Below, piece after piece: positions 9,791 to 21,457 of a stretch of DNA of 64,000 nt. Source of the stretch: Perognathus longimembris pacificus (taxonomy: Eukaryota > Chordata > Mammalia > Rodentia > Heteromyidae). The stretch's first letter is position 1. Each line of letters starts with the position of its first letter. The stretch is from contig NC_063184.1 of NCBI RefSeq assembly GCF_023159225.1, forward strand, positions 11,211,528-11,275,527. The letters run 5' to 3'. Under the pieces are notes generated by a model. That model saw only the letters and a list, made by a program, of their open reading frames with translations. It did not search any database and had not been told where the DNA came from. Both the position numbers and the translations under genes were made by a program.

Positions 9791-10004
9791 CACCACCACC
9801 AACAACAAAAAACAATGAGAAAGCAAAAATGGTATAACTTGCGTCTCAATTCTCAGTGCACAAATGAATGACTTTTGATTGACTTAGGTTCAAAGATGAC
9901 CAAATTTAAGCCCCAGGAGGGGTTGTGTGACAAACTGACAAAACAAAACAAAAAATTATATCAGTGTGTTCAAGGGAAGTGAAGAGGGAGTAGGAATAGG
10001 GCAT

Positions 10005-10235
10005 TAAGGAGCTGGCTCACATCTGGATCACATCTGTGGTCTCAGCTACTCAGAAGGCTGAGATCTGGAGGATTGCAGGCAGCCCAAGCAGAAGAACTCA
10101 TGAGGTATCATGTCAAAAATAACCAGACAAAATCTGGACAGGGGGCATGGCCCAAATGGTAGTGGACCAGACAAGAAAACCAAATGATCAGACGCCTTGT
10201 GTCAAAGACCTGGTACCAAAAAGAAAAGGCAATTT
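10005..10235 (+). mobile_element. Composite SINE
   Basis: 'cagctactcagaaggctgag' at the head and 'ggcccaaatggtagtggacc' in the tail. It is a diverged copy. Confidence 0.7.
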
Positions 10236-11935
10236 TTCAATGGACCTCTGTCCTGTGAATCTCATATCTGTTTTTGTTTTGGGCCAAGCCTTCCATTTCT
10301 CTACATAAAGCAAGGATAGTTTCACCCGAGAAGTCTATCTGCTCCTTTTCTTTATTCATATGGTAGATATTAAGTGATCACTATTTTAATAGTTCCAAAT
10401 TAATCAAAGGGAAAGCTATGCAAAAAACTTGAGGTTTTTGCTTATTTTTCATCCTGGACATTAAAAGGACCTGTTGGAAACTCTCTTTTAATTTAAAGAT
10501 TGTTATTCATACCTAAGAGGAATCTATTATGGGAAAAAAGCAATCACTTTCTTATTTACCTTTACATTTCTAGCATTTAAAACATCAAGCCAGCAAGCAA
10601 AGTAAATGTAATAGCAGGGTATGAAAATATCCAGTTTGATGCCGAGTTACATCTTTCTTTGTGTGACTTGATGGTACTTAACAGTTATATGTGGAGCTCC
10701 TTTGCAAAGCTGCCAAAGGAACAGTTCATGGCACAAGCAAGTGTGGCAAATCCTCAAAGGGACTTACTCTTAGGCTAGGAAAACCTTCCCAGGTGGTGAA
10801 ATAATTCTAGAAACAGGTGGTGCTGATGGCTTAGCAGGGGTGACAGGCACAGGTAGATGGCCCAATAACCACAGCTTTGAGTAAGGGCAATAGAGACAAT
10901 AACTCAATCCCGGGGTTCTAGAGCATAGACCAGTTACCTGGACAATTTCTCCAGTCCCAGAGACACATAGCCAATGCCCAAGCCAGCAGGTCCCCATATA
11001 CACAGGCAGCATGTCCCATTACACCTGCAATCTGTCATCTGAAATCTATACCCAGACTTTCCCCTGTCCATCAAGTCACACTAAATCCATCAAGTTACAC
11101 TAAATTGGGGCAATTATTTTTATGGTAGCAAGTGATCTCCAGCAAATTAAAAATGGTGTGATTACTGGCTCAATTAGCCCTGGGAGTTCGCCACAACCCC
11201 CTGGAACCTCTACAATCTTCGGCCTGAGGCCCCGTGGTCCTTTTCCCCCTCTCAAGGAGGAATGAGGAGAATTAAACTTGGAAAAGGCTGCTTTTGCACT
11301 GGAAAATGAGGTTGCTTTGCTAGCATATCCATCTCTCTGCCCTGGCTGACTGAGCAGTAATGAGCTAGGACTTTCTATACAACTATGTCTCTAGATCTCA
11401 GCCTCCTGAGTAGCTGAGATTACAGGCTGAACCACCTGATCTCAACCCCACATGATTTATTTTTCCAGACCCAAAGGCACTCCATTCATTTCTAGCAACT
11501 CTCTGATGAGAGAGAGAGTTCATCTAGGCTTACAGATAGAATCTTCTGTAATAATTCCACAGGGCAGGAGTTGTTAGATCTTCCCAAGGGGGCAAAGGGA
11601 AGAAGGGAGCTGGCATTAAGTTAGGCCAAGAGAATCTATCTCCAAGGTTGATCTGCCCTGTTTGGCACATCTCTTTAGTGCCACCAGGAGCCTGGTATGG
11701 GTTGTAATTAGTGTCCTAAAGTATCCAGGCCTAGCACGAGCTCATTTCCCCATCACTTTATTCTAAATAACCACTTGAGACCAAGAAAGCGGGGAAAAAT
11801 AATAGAGAAGCAGCCGCCAGCCTCTAAGTTAGCCACGGGAGCAGTTCCCTAGGTCAGGCCTGGTTGAGAGAGGCCCGAGGCTCTTGAGGCCGATCCTCAC
11901 CTGGGCGCTGTGTGGGCTGGTTCCCCCCCCATCCC
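10236..11935. other. SINE-poor unique DNA
   Basis: There is no gene or intact repeat here apart from a short composite-SINE head fragment (reverse) at about 11388-11450. The part at 11090-11340 has homeodomain-type 'ctcaattagccctggg' sequence and looks like conserved non-coding DNA. This rests on texture only. Confidence 0.35.
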
Positions 11936-11937
<2 letters not shown>

Positions 11938-11978
<41 letters not shown>

Positions 11979-11992
11979 ACACACACACACCT
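11938..11992. repeat. (CA)n microsatellite
   Basis: About 27 CA units with one interruption (cacatac). Confidence 0.95.
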
Positions 11993-12179
11993 GGCTCTGA
12001 GGAGGACAGGAAAGGCCCTAGGTCCGCGGCTGGCTAGTGAGGTCCAGTCCTGCCCTGGGCGAGCACCTCCTGCATGGCACAGCCCCCGGCTGGTTGTGGC
12101 TTTTGGGGGCACTGACACCTGGATCCCCTTAACAGCGTGTCTTCTCCTCCGGCTCCAATCCCCCCTCGGGCTCCCAGGC

Positions 12180-12500
12180 GCTCATTGAATGTATTAATTA
12201 AATAAAGCAAGCAGCCCTTGAATCAAGCCAGTAACGAGAGCGAGCGAGAGAGCACTCCCGGTGCGGGTGCGTGAAAATTCTTGGCCTTCAAATCAGCGAA
12301 AGAAATGTGTGAAAAGAGAATTAGTGAAATTAGGTTAGACCAATAAAACGTGAGCGCGGCTCCGGCAGCCCTCCTTTTCCCACTCCCGGAGCCTGGGGCT
12401 AGAAGGTCTATCTGGTCTGATCTATTGTTTCCCGCCTCAGTAGGGGGTTCATTGTGTGATAAATAATTCCCCCTCCATTTTCTTTTATTCTTAAAAAAAA
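12180..12500. promoter_or_regulatory. Candidate conserved enhancer downstream of NEUROG2
   Basis: A repeat-free block about 5.3 kb after the NEUROG2 stop codon, dense in homeodomain and HMG-type motifs: 'gtattaattaaataaagc', 'tagaccaataaaacgtgagc', 'gttcattgtgtgataaataa'. Neurog2 is known to depend on distal enhancers, at least one Pax6-responsive. Assigning one to this site is inference. Confidence 0.4.
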
Positions 12501-13704
12501 AAACGGGTATTTGCATAATCAGTGCTTTGATGTGGCCCAGAAATCAGAGGCTTGGTCTCCCCAAGTCTTCTATTGGTGGCTAAGCTACAAAGCTAGGTCC
12601 AGAGCTTTCGGCCGAAGGCAGGGCTTGGGGATAGAAAAAGATCCACTTCAACGGTTCAAGTTAAGGAATGTCCAAAACGTGCGTGTGCGTGTGTGTGTGT
12701 ATGCGCGCGCGTGTGTGCAGTCTTGTCACACCTCTCCCTTTCCCCATCCTCCTCAGAGCAGTATTCTGCGCACTTCAATTTTCAAAGCTTTTGCGGTGGG
12801 GGTGGGGTGCTTCTCCCTCCCACCCTCCCACCCCTGGGCTGTCCCATGTGACCCCGCCTCCCGCAGCCCGAGGTGAGGCGGGATTGCGGGGGACCCGTCT
12901 CCCCACCCCATCCTACCCTGGGTCTGGATGCGCTCCTCTCTTGGAGGGCTGATGTGAACCGCTCTTTCCGAAGATGGGGTGGATGTGGTGGTGGTGGTGG
13001 GGGGGAGGGTAGGAGAGCGGAGGCCCTGGAAATGTGACTTGGGGGGCGTTTTCCGAGGGTCCGGGACTGCAGAGCTGAGCAGAGCAGTTCAATCATCTGG
13101 AAAGCAGACCGTCCAAGCCACTGGTGGCAGCTCTGCCGGGGTCGCCTCTGTCGGGTCGCGAGGACCCAGTGGGAAAGGATCCTGATGGTGCGTGGCTGTG
13201 ACAAATGACTTTTTCCTCCTCTTGATGCCAAGGCGGAGGGGGCAGGGCGCTGGTGGGTGCTTCTGTGTGCGTGAGCTCGCATTCTCGGCTTTTCCAGCTG
13301 CTCCAGACAGAGGGGTGAATGTCAGCTTGGATTACTGGCTGTGTGAGGGGCTGGGCCGCCCAGAGCGCCTGCCCAAGGGCCAAGCGCTCCAGAACTGAGT
13401 GGGTGTCACCTGCTCCAGGAGTGGGGGTGGGGTGGGGAAGGGCGTGCAGCCTGTTGGGAACCTCACAGGCAAGCAGAAAGGAAAAGTCATTACATAATCA
13501 GAGGCCCTGGGGCGTCGGCGGAGCTCCCATCTCTCCAAGCTGACCCAGGTGGCCAACCAACTTCGGCTTTCTGAGCTTCTGCTGTAGCTATCCACTTTCT
13601 TTTTTACTTGTCCTTCCTTTTCTATTTTTCAAGGTTATAGTTGCTTAAGCATCTGGCTTTCCGTGTATCTATTTGCCTTGCATTTCTTTTCCTTTTTTTT
13701 CCCC
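12501..13704. other. Unique GC-moderate DNA, no gene seen
   Basis: It contains an alternating pyrimidine-purine run (gcgtgtgcgtgtgtgtgtgt and onward, about 12680-12718) and several G-rich stretches such as 'gtggtggtggtggggggg' (about 12986-13006). Open frames here have no recognisable product. Confidence 0.4.
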
Positions 13705-13706
13705 GG

Positions 13707-13935
13707 TTGGTTGGAGGCTTGAACTCAGAGCCTGGACATTGTCCTTGAGCCTTTTCTCTCAAGGCTAGCGCTCTGCCACTTTGAGCTACAGCTCGATTTC
13801 CAGTTTTCTGGTGGTTTGTTGAAGATAAGAGTCTCACAGACTTTCCTGCCTGGGCTAGTTGTGAGCCATGATCCTCAGATCTCAGCCTACTGAGTAGCTA
13901 GGATTATAGGTGGGAGCCACTGGTGCTGGACCTTC
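13707..13935 (-). mobile_element. Composite SINE
   Basis: Full-length reverse copy: 'ggcttgaactcagagcctg', 'gttgaagataagagtctcac', 'gatctcagcctactgagtag'. Confidence 0.85.
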
Positions 13936-13949
13936 TGTTGTATTTCTTA

Positions 13950-14215
13950 AGAACAAGAAAAGGAAGGAAAGGAGGGATGAGAAGGGAAAATAGAGGAAGG
14001 ACAGAAGGAAGAAGAAAAGGAAGGGAGGAGGGAAGGAAGAGGGAGGAAGAGGAGTAGAAGAAAGGAAGAGAGAAGGGAGGAGAGAAGGAAAGGAGGGAGG
14101 AGAAAAGGAGGAAGGAAGGAAGTAGTAGAAAGGAGAGAAGGAAAGAGGGAAAGAAGGAAGGGAAGAAGGGAAGGGTGGATGAAGGAGTGGGAGGAAGAGA
14201 GAGGGAGGAATATAG
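13950..14215. repeat. Purine-rich (GGAA)/(GAGG) tract
   Basis: About 265 bp almost purely A/G on the + strand, adjoining the SINE above. Such tracts can form triplex DNA. Confidence 0.9.
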
Positions 14216-14596
14216 TGAAATTGATTTGAAATTCATAGTTTTTCACAATGGAGCCATACTTTTCAGGTTCAAATTTGTGGACAGCTCTTTAGATCCATGC
14301 TATGTAGCAGAGACTCTACTTACTGCACATTGAAGTCCAGGGACACGCGAGAAACAAAGAAGCCAAGTCCTAAAGTTATTCCCAAGGATGCTCTCCTCCG
14401 GAAGTCCTTTGGGACTGACGCTGGTCTGTAAAAGATTTAATGAGCAGTATTTACCTCTTCTGATGGCTTTTGTCAACGTGTACAGCAGCTCATGTCCCGC
14501 CACATTTCCTTCCTTTCTAATGATTCCATCACCTCCTGTTTGTTTCCCTCTACTTTTTTCCTCCCGCACTCATAATCTTTCCTTCTCTTTTGCTCA

Positions 14597-14610
14597 CCAC
14601 CAGGAGGCAC
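14597..14610 (+). promoter_or_regulatory. CTCF-like site
   Basis: CCACCAGGAGGCAC matches the CTCF core with one mismatch. It lies between the two convergent genes, where a boundary would make sense. Occupancy is unknown. Confidence 0.3.
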
Positions 14611-14769
14611 ACCTGGCGATATTAAAGTTTTTATTAAGTGAAGAACCAGAAAATCTCTCTCATCTCTTTTCATTGCTATAGAAGCAGCTAAAAGTGCTCT
14701 ATGAGGAAAAACAAAACAAAACAAAACAGAAACAAGAATCTTTAAACTGTAGAGAGAACTGAGGGCCTG

Positions 14770-14783
14770 GTTTCCATAGCAAC
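14770..14783. promoter_or_regulatory. RFX X-box-like palindrome
   Basis: GTTTCCATAGCAAC closely fits the imperfect inverted repeat bound by RFX factors (GTNRCC, short spacer, RGYAAC). It is followed at once by an E-box CAGCTG. Confidence 0.45.
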
Positions 14784-15719
14784 AGCTGGCAATAAAGCCT
14801 AATTCTGTGTGGCAAAGAGGTCATCTTCCTTTGCAAACGTTGTTTATGATCTCTTTGTGTATTGTATTTTGGCATAAAAGCTAGTCTGCACGGTCAGGGC
14901 CTCTGTAGCTCTCTGACTCTCAAAGGGGTTTATGGCCTCCTTGGCATAAGAGGAGCAGAAAGAAGCAAAACGAGTGCCAGTGTGACAAAGAAGTGACCCC
15001 CACAAGTTTTCATTGCTCTTCCCACTCCCCACCTCCCATAAAACGTGAATCTGGCTATGCATTGAAGTAATTAAACACAGAGAATTCTGGGATCATTTAA
15101 TTCAATTCGGTAGGCTAACCCTTTGCATCTACTGAAGCATTCCTTGTAAGCACATGCAAGAAGATTGATTCAATGGAAGGGTGTGACCCATTTATTTTTT
15201 TCTGGGCCTTATTTTCCAGGTGAATTCCAGATGAAAAAAAATCAAGGGAGGTAAAACCTCGAATGTACATGTAGAACTCTCTGGAGGGGGCGCTAACTCC
15301 CGTAGGCCTCAGATAAACACGGTCTGAATGCATTCCTACTTCACCAGTGCCACAGATCTTAGAATACAACCAAAATTGCTTTCCCACAAAAGCAAACTTG
15401 TGTAACTTAAAATTTTCCTTGCTTCGTAAAATTCCAGAATGGAAGAAAGCATGATTTTATGGATGGAGTATGAAAGCAACTTGAGGATTCTTAGTTCAAA
15501 TTTAGTGTTTTTCTTGAAAATGTAGGAAAGATAAGGACCTGTTTACATGACAGCAGACATGTGCTGTCACTGTAGAGTTCTACTAGATTCTTGATGGTAT
15601 CCATAATGAAATGCCCTGCTACTTTTAGTAGATCTAGCAGATTCCATTGATATCTGTAAATAAGCAAATATCAGACATTGTGTAGAGGGAACTGAGTTTT
15701 ATTCTGTGAGCATTCCCCC

Positions 15720-15940
15720 CCCCCAATCCTAGCCCTGGGTGCTGTCCCTGAGCTTTTCCAGTTCAAGGATAGCACTTTACCACTTGAGCCATAGCTCTAC
15801 TTCCAGCTTTTTGTGATTAGTGAGAGATAAGAGTACCTCAGACTTTCTAGCGAGGGCCGGCTTTGAACTGCAATCCTCAGATCTCAATCTCTTGAGTAGC
15901 TAGGATTCCAAGTATGAGCCATTAGGTGCTGGTTGTGAGC
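15720..15940 (-). mobile_element. Composite SINE
   Basis: Reverse copy after a poly-C run: 'ccacttgagccatagctcta', 'cagatctcaatctcttgagt'. Confidence 0.8.
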
Positions 15941-16109
15941 AAATCATTTAAAGAGACTTCCTTCTCCTTGAGTAGAATTGTGCTGTCATCTTAGACTTTT
16001 CTGCTTTCCAGCACTGGGGATAGTTTATGGTTGTCCTAGATTTCTTTAGTTGTTGTTGTTGTTTTAAATGAATTTTTTTTCCTATGGGAAGTAAAGGTCA
16101 ACTGAGGCA

Positions 16110-16280
16110 GGCACTGTGTGTGTGCACACGCGTGAGTGTGCGCATGTGTGCATCCGCACGTGTGCACGTGTGTATGTCTGTGCCCACTAGTTCTAGAGCT
16201 TGAACTCAGGGCCTCATACCCTTGCTTGACTTTTTTGCTCAAGATTTGTGCTTTACCACTTGAGCTACACCTCTAGTGTC
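16110..16280 (-). mobile_element. Composite SINE fragment with a GT/GC alternating tail
   Basis: 'agagcttgaactcagggcct' and 'accacttgagctacacctct' mark a 3'-only reverse fragment. Before it, 16114-16175 alternates purine and pyrimidine (tgcacacgcgtgagtgtgcg) and could adopt Z-DNA. Confidence 0.65.
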
Positions 16281-16470
16281 TGTCCCCTTTGCTTCTCATC
16301 TCTCTGACCCTTCCATATCATATATACAGAAGGGCACCAATCACACTATGTTACAAAGAATGCTGTAATCAGCTCTACAGTGACATTGGCTAGCAATAGG
16401 TCTTCAGGTAAATGCTGTCATTTATCACACCTAGCTCTACATCTGTCTGGTGGAAAAATGAGCAAGATCA

Positions 16471-16705
16471 GTGGGCACTGATGGCCATGCCTGTAATCTC
16501 AGCTACTCAGGAGGCTGAGATCTGTAGATTACCATTCAAAGCCAACCCAGGCAGGAAAGTCTATAAGACTCTTATCTCTAATTAACCACCAAAACCTCAA
16601 AGTGGAGCTGCGGCTCAAGTGGTTGAGTACCAATTTTAAGCAAAAAAGCTAAGGGATAACACCCAGGCCCTGAGTTCAAGCCCTAGGATGGGCACACAGG
16701 CACAC
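16471..16705 (+). mobile_element. Composite SINE
   Basis: Full-length: 'catgcctgtaatctcagcta' through 'cctgagttcaagccctagga'. Confidence 0.85.
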
Positions 16706-17180
16706 AAAATGAGCAAAATGTTGCTATTTTCTTCTTTGAGTAGTGCTACTGATTCATTGGAGACAATTTTGCAAGAAAACACTTAACAGTCTGGATTGCT
16801 ACCTCTCCTGCATGAAATTTTTCTCATACTTCCCAGAGTTACAGATAATCATGGAGTTTCCTAGAATGAAACAATCTATCCTTAAGAGAGCCCTGGGGGT
16901 CATTACATTTTTGCTTCTTTCCTTCTCAAATGTTATTGAGGTACTTCACTAGGTCTGGAGGCCCATTTGAGTAGATTAACTCCTGAGATGATGTAATTTG
17001 ACCCTATTATACCCCAGCCTCAAATGGAGACATAGAAACAAAGTGTTATACATAGAAACAAAGTATTATAACTAGCCCAGGAACTCAGAATATGGGACAA
17101 GACTACATTCTTTCAGTGGAAGGGAGATCCTTGGGCTAAGTCAAGAGGTAGAATTCATGGATAGAGTCCTGCTGGTTATT

Positions 17181-17395
17181 TTTTTTTTTTTTTATTTTTT
17201 GGCCAGTCCTGGGCCTTGGACTCAGGGCTTAAGCACTGTCCCTGGCTTCTTCCCGCTCAAGGCTAGCACTCTGCCACTTGAGCCACAGCGCCGCTTCTGG
17301 CCGTTTTCTGTATATGTGGTGCTGGGGAATCGAACCTAGGGCCTCGGGTATACCGAGGCAGGCACTCTTGCCACTAGGCTATATCCCCAGCCCTG
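17181..17395 (-). mobile_element. Dimeric ID-like SINE with target-site duplication
   Basis: Reverse copy with a T-run at its left end, 'ggccagtcctgggccttgga' and 'gccactaggctatatcccca'. It is flanked by the 12-bp direct repeat ctgctggttatt at 17169-17180 and 17396-17407. This is proof of a discrete retroposition event. Confidence 0.92.
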
Positions 17396-17624
17396 CTGCT
17401 GGTTATTGAGTGACTATATGACCATGAGTTTCGTTTCTTGGCCTGCTAGGTTTGCAGTTAATCCAAATATTTATGGTTGTGGACTAAATATTTTTTTCAA
17501 AGCTGCTTCTAGCTCTGATTTATGGTTTATTTTCTTGAGTGCAATGGCTTTGTTTCTAGAAATAATGGACAAAATTTCACAATTTAATCTTGATATTTTC
17601 AGAGTTGGTTTGTGTTGTTGTTGG

Positions 17625-18190
17625 TGGTATTAGTGTTTTGAATGCTGGTCCTTGGGCTTGCTAGGGGCTTTAACCACGGAGTCACATCTCTAGTCCTATT
17701 TTTTGCTGGTTATTTTTTCAGAGTTCCCTGTCTCAAATATAACAAGTGACCAACACTGTATTCAGCCCTTCATTGAGAAAGGCTCCTGTGAACTTTTTTG
17801 CACGTGGGAGGGACTTGAACTTCTATCTCAACAATCTCAGTGGCTGAAGTAGCCAGGATTACAAGTATGGGCCACTGGCATTGGACAAGACATTTGTTTT
17901 TCAAAGTCCATATTTTTTTTTTCCAAAATGATATGTAGAAATCAACTTTTAGTTGTCTTTTATACCTCTTGCTCTGTCTCTGTGTCTCTCTCCTTTTTCT
18001 TTGTTCTAGTATTGGGGCTTGTGTTTTCCTTTGGCTTTTTCCTTCAAGGTATGTGCTCTACCACTCGAGCCATTGCTCCATGAGAAAAGAATTTCATGGA
18101 CTTTACTGTCTGGGCTGGTTTGGTACTAGAATCCTCAGGTCTCAGCCTCCTGAGTCGCTAGGATTACATATTGGAATGAGACTGGTGCCT
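17625..18190 (-). mobile_element. Fragments of composite SINEs
   Basis: Reverse pieces at about 17635-17695, 17800-17890 and 17995-18185 (clearest: 'ggtctcagcctcctgagtcg'). The 5' and 3' parts are diverged and separated by short unique stretches. Confidence 0.6.
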
Positions 18191-18870
18191 GCCTGTTCCT
18201 TTAAAGGAAGTTTGACCAAGGGGAGTGAAGTGTGATTCAGCTTAGACTGATACTGCATACCAGTGCCCAAGACTGGCCCTGTGCTCTACATCCTGTTTCC
18301 AGCCTGCACCTACCCTGAACAGAAGTCAGTCCTTTTAGGTGGGAAAAAGGCAAATCTTCAGAATTTATTTCTCAGTTTTAAGCTGCCTGCAGGAAGGGGC
18401 CTGGGTATGAATTTTTACATAGAGACAGATCCTTCATCAGTGTCCTTTCTCCTTGTTTTTTTACAGGCATCTGGTGATGTAGGCATCACAGACCTATAAA
18501 TACATCACAGAGTAATTAAAAATTGTTCTTATTTCAGGGAAAACCCAGCTTTTCATGAATAGCTCTAGTCTTTTTTTTTTTTTTTTAATAAAAAAGAGTT
18601 AGACTGGACCAGTGCCGCTGGCGTATTTACCCTCAGGAGCTAAAAAAAAAAAAAAGTTAATTACTGCTCGAAGCAAGTTAGTCTGGCTGTCCTGAGCTGT
18701 CTTTTATTAGTTGTTCCCTTCCTTCATTAATTTCCCTCACTGGATTTGCTGCTAATAGCTGCTGGTCCCCATCAGCTCAAAGCCGCATCTGTGCCATTGA
18801 GCAGAAAACCAGGAACCTGGCCAACCAGAGAGTGGAGATTGGTGAGGGAGCCGCTATTTACAAATCAGCT
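18191..18870. other. Unique DNA with a possible conserved element
   Basis: There is no gene here. From about 18660 to 18890 the sequence is repeat-free with paired AT-rich homeodomain-type cores (cttcattaatttccctcac, tgctaatagctgctgg) and looks like a candidate non-coding regulatory element. Confidence 0.35.
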
Positions 18871-19189
18871 CTGATTAACATGACGTGCTGGTGTGCTGAA
18901 GAGGGAAGCGTGCGGCCTCAGAGCAGCGATGGTGAGCAGAGGTAGTAAATCCGGCTTCCAAGTTGTACTTTACTGCTATTCCTGGCGATCTCTCCGAATC
19001 AACTTAGAATTATGTCCCACACTCACACCCCGTAGCTCCCTCAGACTGGAGAGTGTCCCTAAACTTTACAAGTTGCAAAAGGCTGGATCTTCTAGTGAGG
19101 AAGTTTGATTTATCCTGGTGATACAGAGGCTTTGAGATATCCAAATCAACAAATGGTCTTTCCTCCAGCTTTTCAGCTTACAATTTCTT

Positions 19190-19405
19190 TTTGGTCAGAC
19201 ATGGGGCTTCAACTCAGGGCTTGAATGCTGTCCCTAAGCTTTACTGCTCAAGACTAGCATTCTACCACTTTGAGACACAGCTCTAGTTTTCTGATAGTTA
19301 ATTGAGGATAAGAGACTCATGGACTTCCCTGCCCAGGGCTTTGAACCACAATCCTTAGACCCTCCTGAGTAGCTAGGATTATAGGCATGAGCCACTGGCA
19401 CACAG
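19190..19405 (-). mobile_element. Composite SINE
   Basis: Reverse copy: 'ggggcttcaactcagggctt' through 'aggattataggcatgagcca'. The next SINE, an ID dimer, begins 25 bp later. Confidence 0.85.
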
Positions 19406-19429
19406 GTGCTTTTTAAAAGGATATTAAGT

Positions 19430-19644
19430 GGGGCTGGGAATATGGCCTAGTGGCAAGAGTGCTTGCCTCGTATACATGAGGCCCTGGGTTCGATTCTTCA
19501 GCACCACATATACAGAAAATGGCCAGAAGTGGCGCTGTGGCTCAAGTGGCAGAGTGCTAGCCTTGAGCAAAAAAGAAGCCAGGGACAATGCTCAGGCCCT
19601 GAGTTCATGGCCTAGGACTGGCCAAAAAACAAACAAAACAAAAA
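19430..19644 (+). mobile_element. Dimeric ID-like SINE with target-site duplication
   Basis: Unit 1 'gggctgggaatatggcctag' is the tRNA-Ala-derived half with A-box and 'gggttcgattcttcagcacc' as B-box. Unit 2 starts 'gtggcgctgtggctcaagtg'. The poly(A)-rich tail and the 15-bp repeat aaaaggatattaagt (19415-19429 and 19645-19659) show insertion by LINE machinery. Confidence 0.95.
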
Positions 19645-19681
19645 AAAAGGATATTAAGTTACAGACTATATACTGAACGCA

Positions 19682-19682
<1 letters not shown>

Positions 19683-19731
<49 letters not shown>
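19683..19731. repeat. (GT)n microsatellite
   Basis: About 23 GT units at the tail side of the following reverse SINE. Confidence 0.95.
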
Positions 19732-19732
<1 letters not shown>

Positions 19733-19734
19733 TG

Positions 19735-19950
19735 TGCTTTTACTAAGGCTTGAACTCAGGGCCTCGCTTTTAGCTCTTTTGCTAAGTGATTTACCAAATG
19801 AGCCACAGATCAACTTCCAGGTTTTCACTGGTTAATTGGAGATAAGAGTCTCAGATGTTTCTGCCTGGTCTTGCTTCAAACTGCAATCCTCACATCTCAG
19901 CCCACTAAGTAGCTTGGATTATAGGCATAAGCCACTGGTGCTAGGCTGGG
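19735..19950 (-). mobile_element. Composite SINE
   Basis: Reverse copy: 'ggcttgaactcagggcctcg', 'gttaattggagataagagtc'. Confidence 0.85.
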
Positions 19951-20029
19951 ACACTATAGTATTTAATACCCAACAAAAAAGCTGAAATCAATTTATCCAA
20001 CTGTCTATAGTGTTAGCATCAATTAGTTG

Positions 20030-20540
20030 TAGGAGGGGATTTCATCTGGATGTAGTCATATATGCATACAATGTATCTTGATCAGACTGGTCTCTCCATC
20101 ATTCTCTCTCATCCCTACTTGCCCCTTCCCAAACCAACTTCCACAAGCTCCAGTTTTGTTTTCACACCTACACATAAAATATTTCAGCCACATGCATGCT
20201 CCTTTATACACATACCTGAGATAGGACGTGCTTTACCTGCCTGTCATTCATGTTCTTAAAAGTGTATGTCATTTTAAAAGTGTATGTGGTTTTCTATCCA
20301 TGAATGTACAGTACTTAGATCAGATGAACTCCTCTTGCTTATTCTTTCCATAATGTTATTTCCCCTATTATTCAACAGCTGTCAGTCCATTTTATTTTGC
20401 CATCTTCACTTCTGATGTGATATGTTTTGGTATCACTCATACTCTAACATTCTCTTCCTCCCCTTCTTAGAATCCTCTCAAACTGTCCCAAAATTATAAA
20501 ACATATAGCTGTCTATAAATGTGATACATATAATGTGATA
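20030..20540 (+). repeat. Possible uncharacterised interspersed repeat
   Basis: It begins with wording related to the 2670-2830 module ('tagtcatatatgcatacaat', 'gtatcttgatcagactggtc') and runs on as AT-rich DNA for about 400 bp. It contains no frame of note and no named family that I recognise. Confidence 0.35.
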
Positions 20541-20544
20541 TATA

Positions 20545-20645
20545 AGGTGATATATAAACACATATATGTGTAATGTATGCATATATATAATTACATGTAT
20601 ATATACATAAGGAATATATATACTTATGTCATATATATGTCTTTA
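20545..20645. repeat. AT-rich alternating tract
   Basis: Irregular TA/TG/CA alternation (acatatatgtgtaatgtatg and similar). Confidence 0.7.
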
Positions 20646-20894
20646 TTCATTTGCTATCTGTCCTTGGGCTAATTAGATGGAAGGGGTGGGCATATGGAGT
20701 CTAGTAAGGGGAGTGGTTAGGGGTTGGGGTTGATTTGCCTCAGAAGCGCATCTCTTTGAATGAACTAGCCTTGAAAGGAGCAGCCTCATTAGGGTCAGCA
20801 AGGTCCACATGTGAAAGCATTAGAAATACATTGTAAATGTATGTGCTACCAGAGTTACATGCTAGTAAGCATATGACAAAGCAAGCACCTTTCC

Positions 20895-20975
20895 TCCTAG
20901 TGCTGGACAATTGGACCCAGGTCTCACACATTGCAGTAAGTGTTCTACCGGTGCTGAGCTCCATACCCCAGCACT
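20895..20975 (-). mobile_element. Old monomeric ID-like SINE
   Basis: 'gtgttctaccggtgctgagc' and 'ccataccccagc' are the complement of an ID element's internal promoter region. Confidence 0.5.
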
Positions 20976-21214
20976 CAGAGCCAGGAATGTTAAAGAGAGA
21001 TAATTAAGGTCACTTTGTATTGAGATGGATAAGTTCATCAAGAAGGTATCACATTCTAAATATATACACTTAACAGTGTTTCAAGGCAATAAGTGATAGA
21101 AATGATAGAAGCAGATATGCCCACAATTTAAGCTGGAGTTTTCTGTACTCCTAATAATTATTAGAAAAGCACAGCCACCAAGAATATAGAATACTTTAAA
21201 AATGTTACTAGTAC

Positions 21215-21457
21215 TGGCACATCTTTGTGTCATATTGGGGCTTGAACTGAGGGCCTGGGCAATGTCCCTTGTCATTTTCACTCGAGGCTGGCATTTTACT
21301 ACTTGAGCCACAACTCTACGCCTGTTTTTTTTGGTGATTATTTGGAGATAAGATTCACACAGACTTTCCTGCCTGTGATGGCTTCGAACCACAAGATCCT
21401 TAGATCTCAGCCTTCTGAGTAGCTGGGATTACAGGTGTGAGCCACCAGTACCCAGCT
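21215..21457 (-). mobile_element. Composite SINE
   Basis: Reverse full-length copy ending 'agctgggattacaggtgtga'. Confidence 0.85.

Larger units (their letters stand above)
14216..15718. other. SINE-free unique block
   Basis: About 1.5 kb without SINEs between two repeat-rich regions, with no coding evidence. It contains a CTCF-like and an X-box-like motif (listed separately). Conservation is suspected but cannot be shown from one sequence. Confidence 0.4.

Noticed and set aside
19430..19644. tRNA-Ala gene
   Set aside because: The A- and B-box resemblance comes from ID SINE units. No copy folds into an intact cloverleaf by eye, and all are followed by a second unit and a poly(A) tail.
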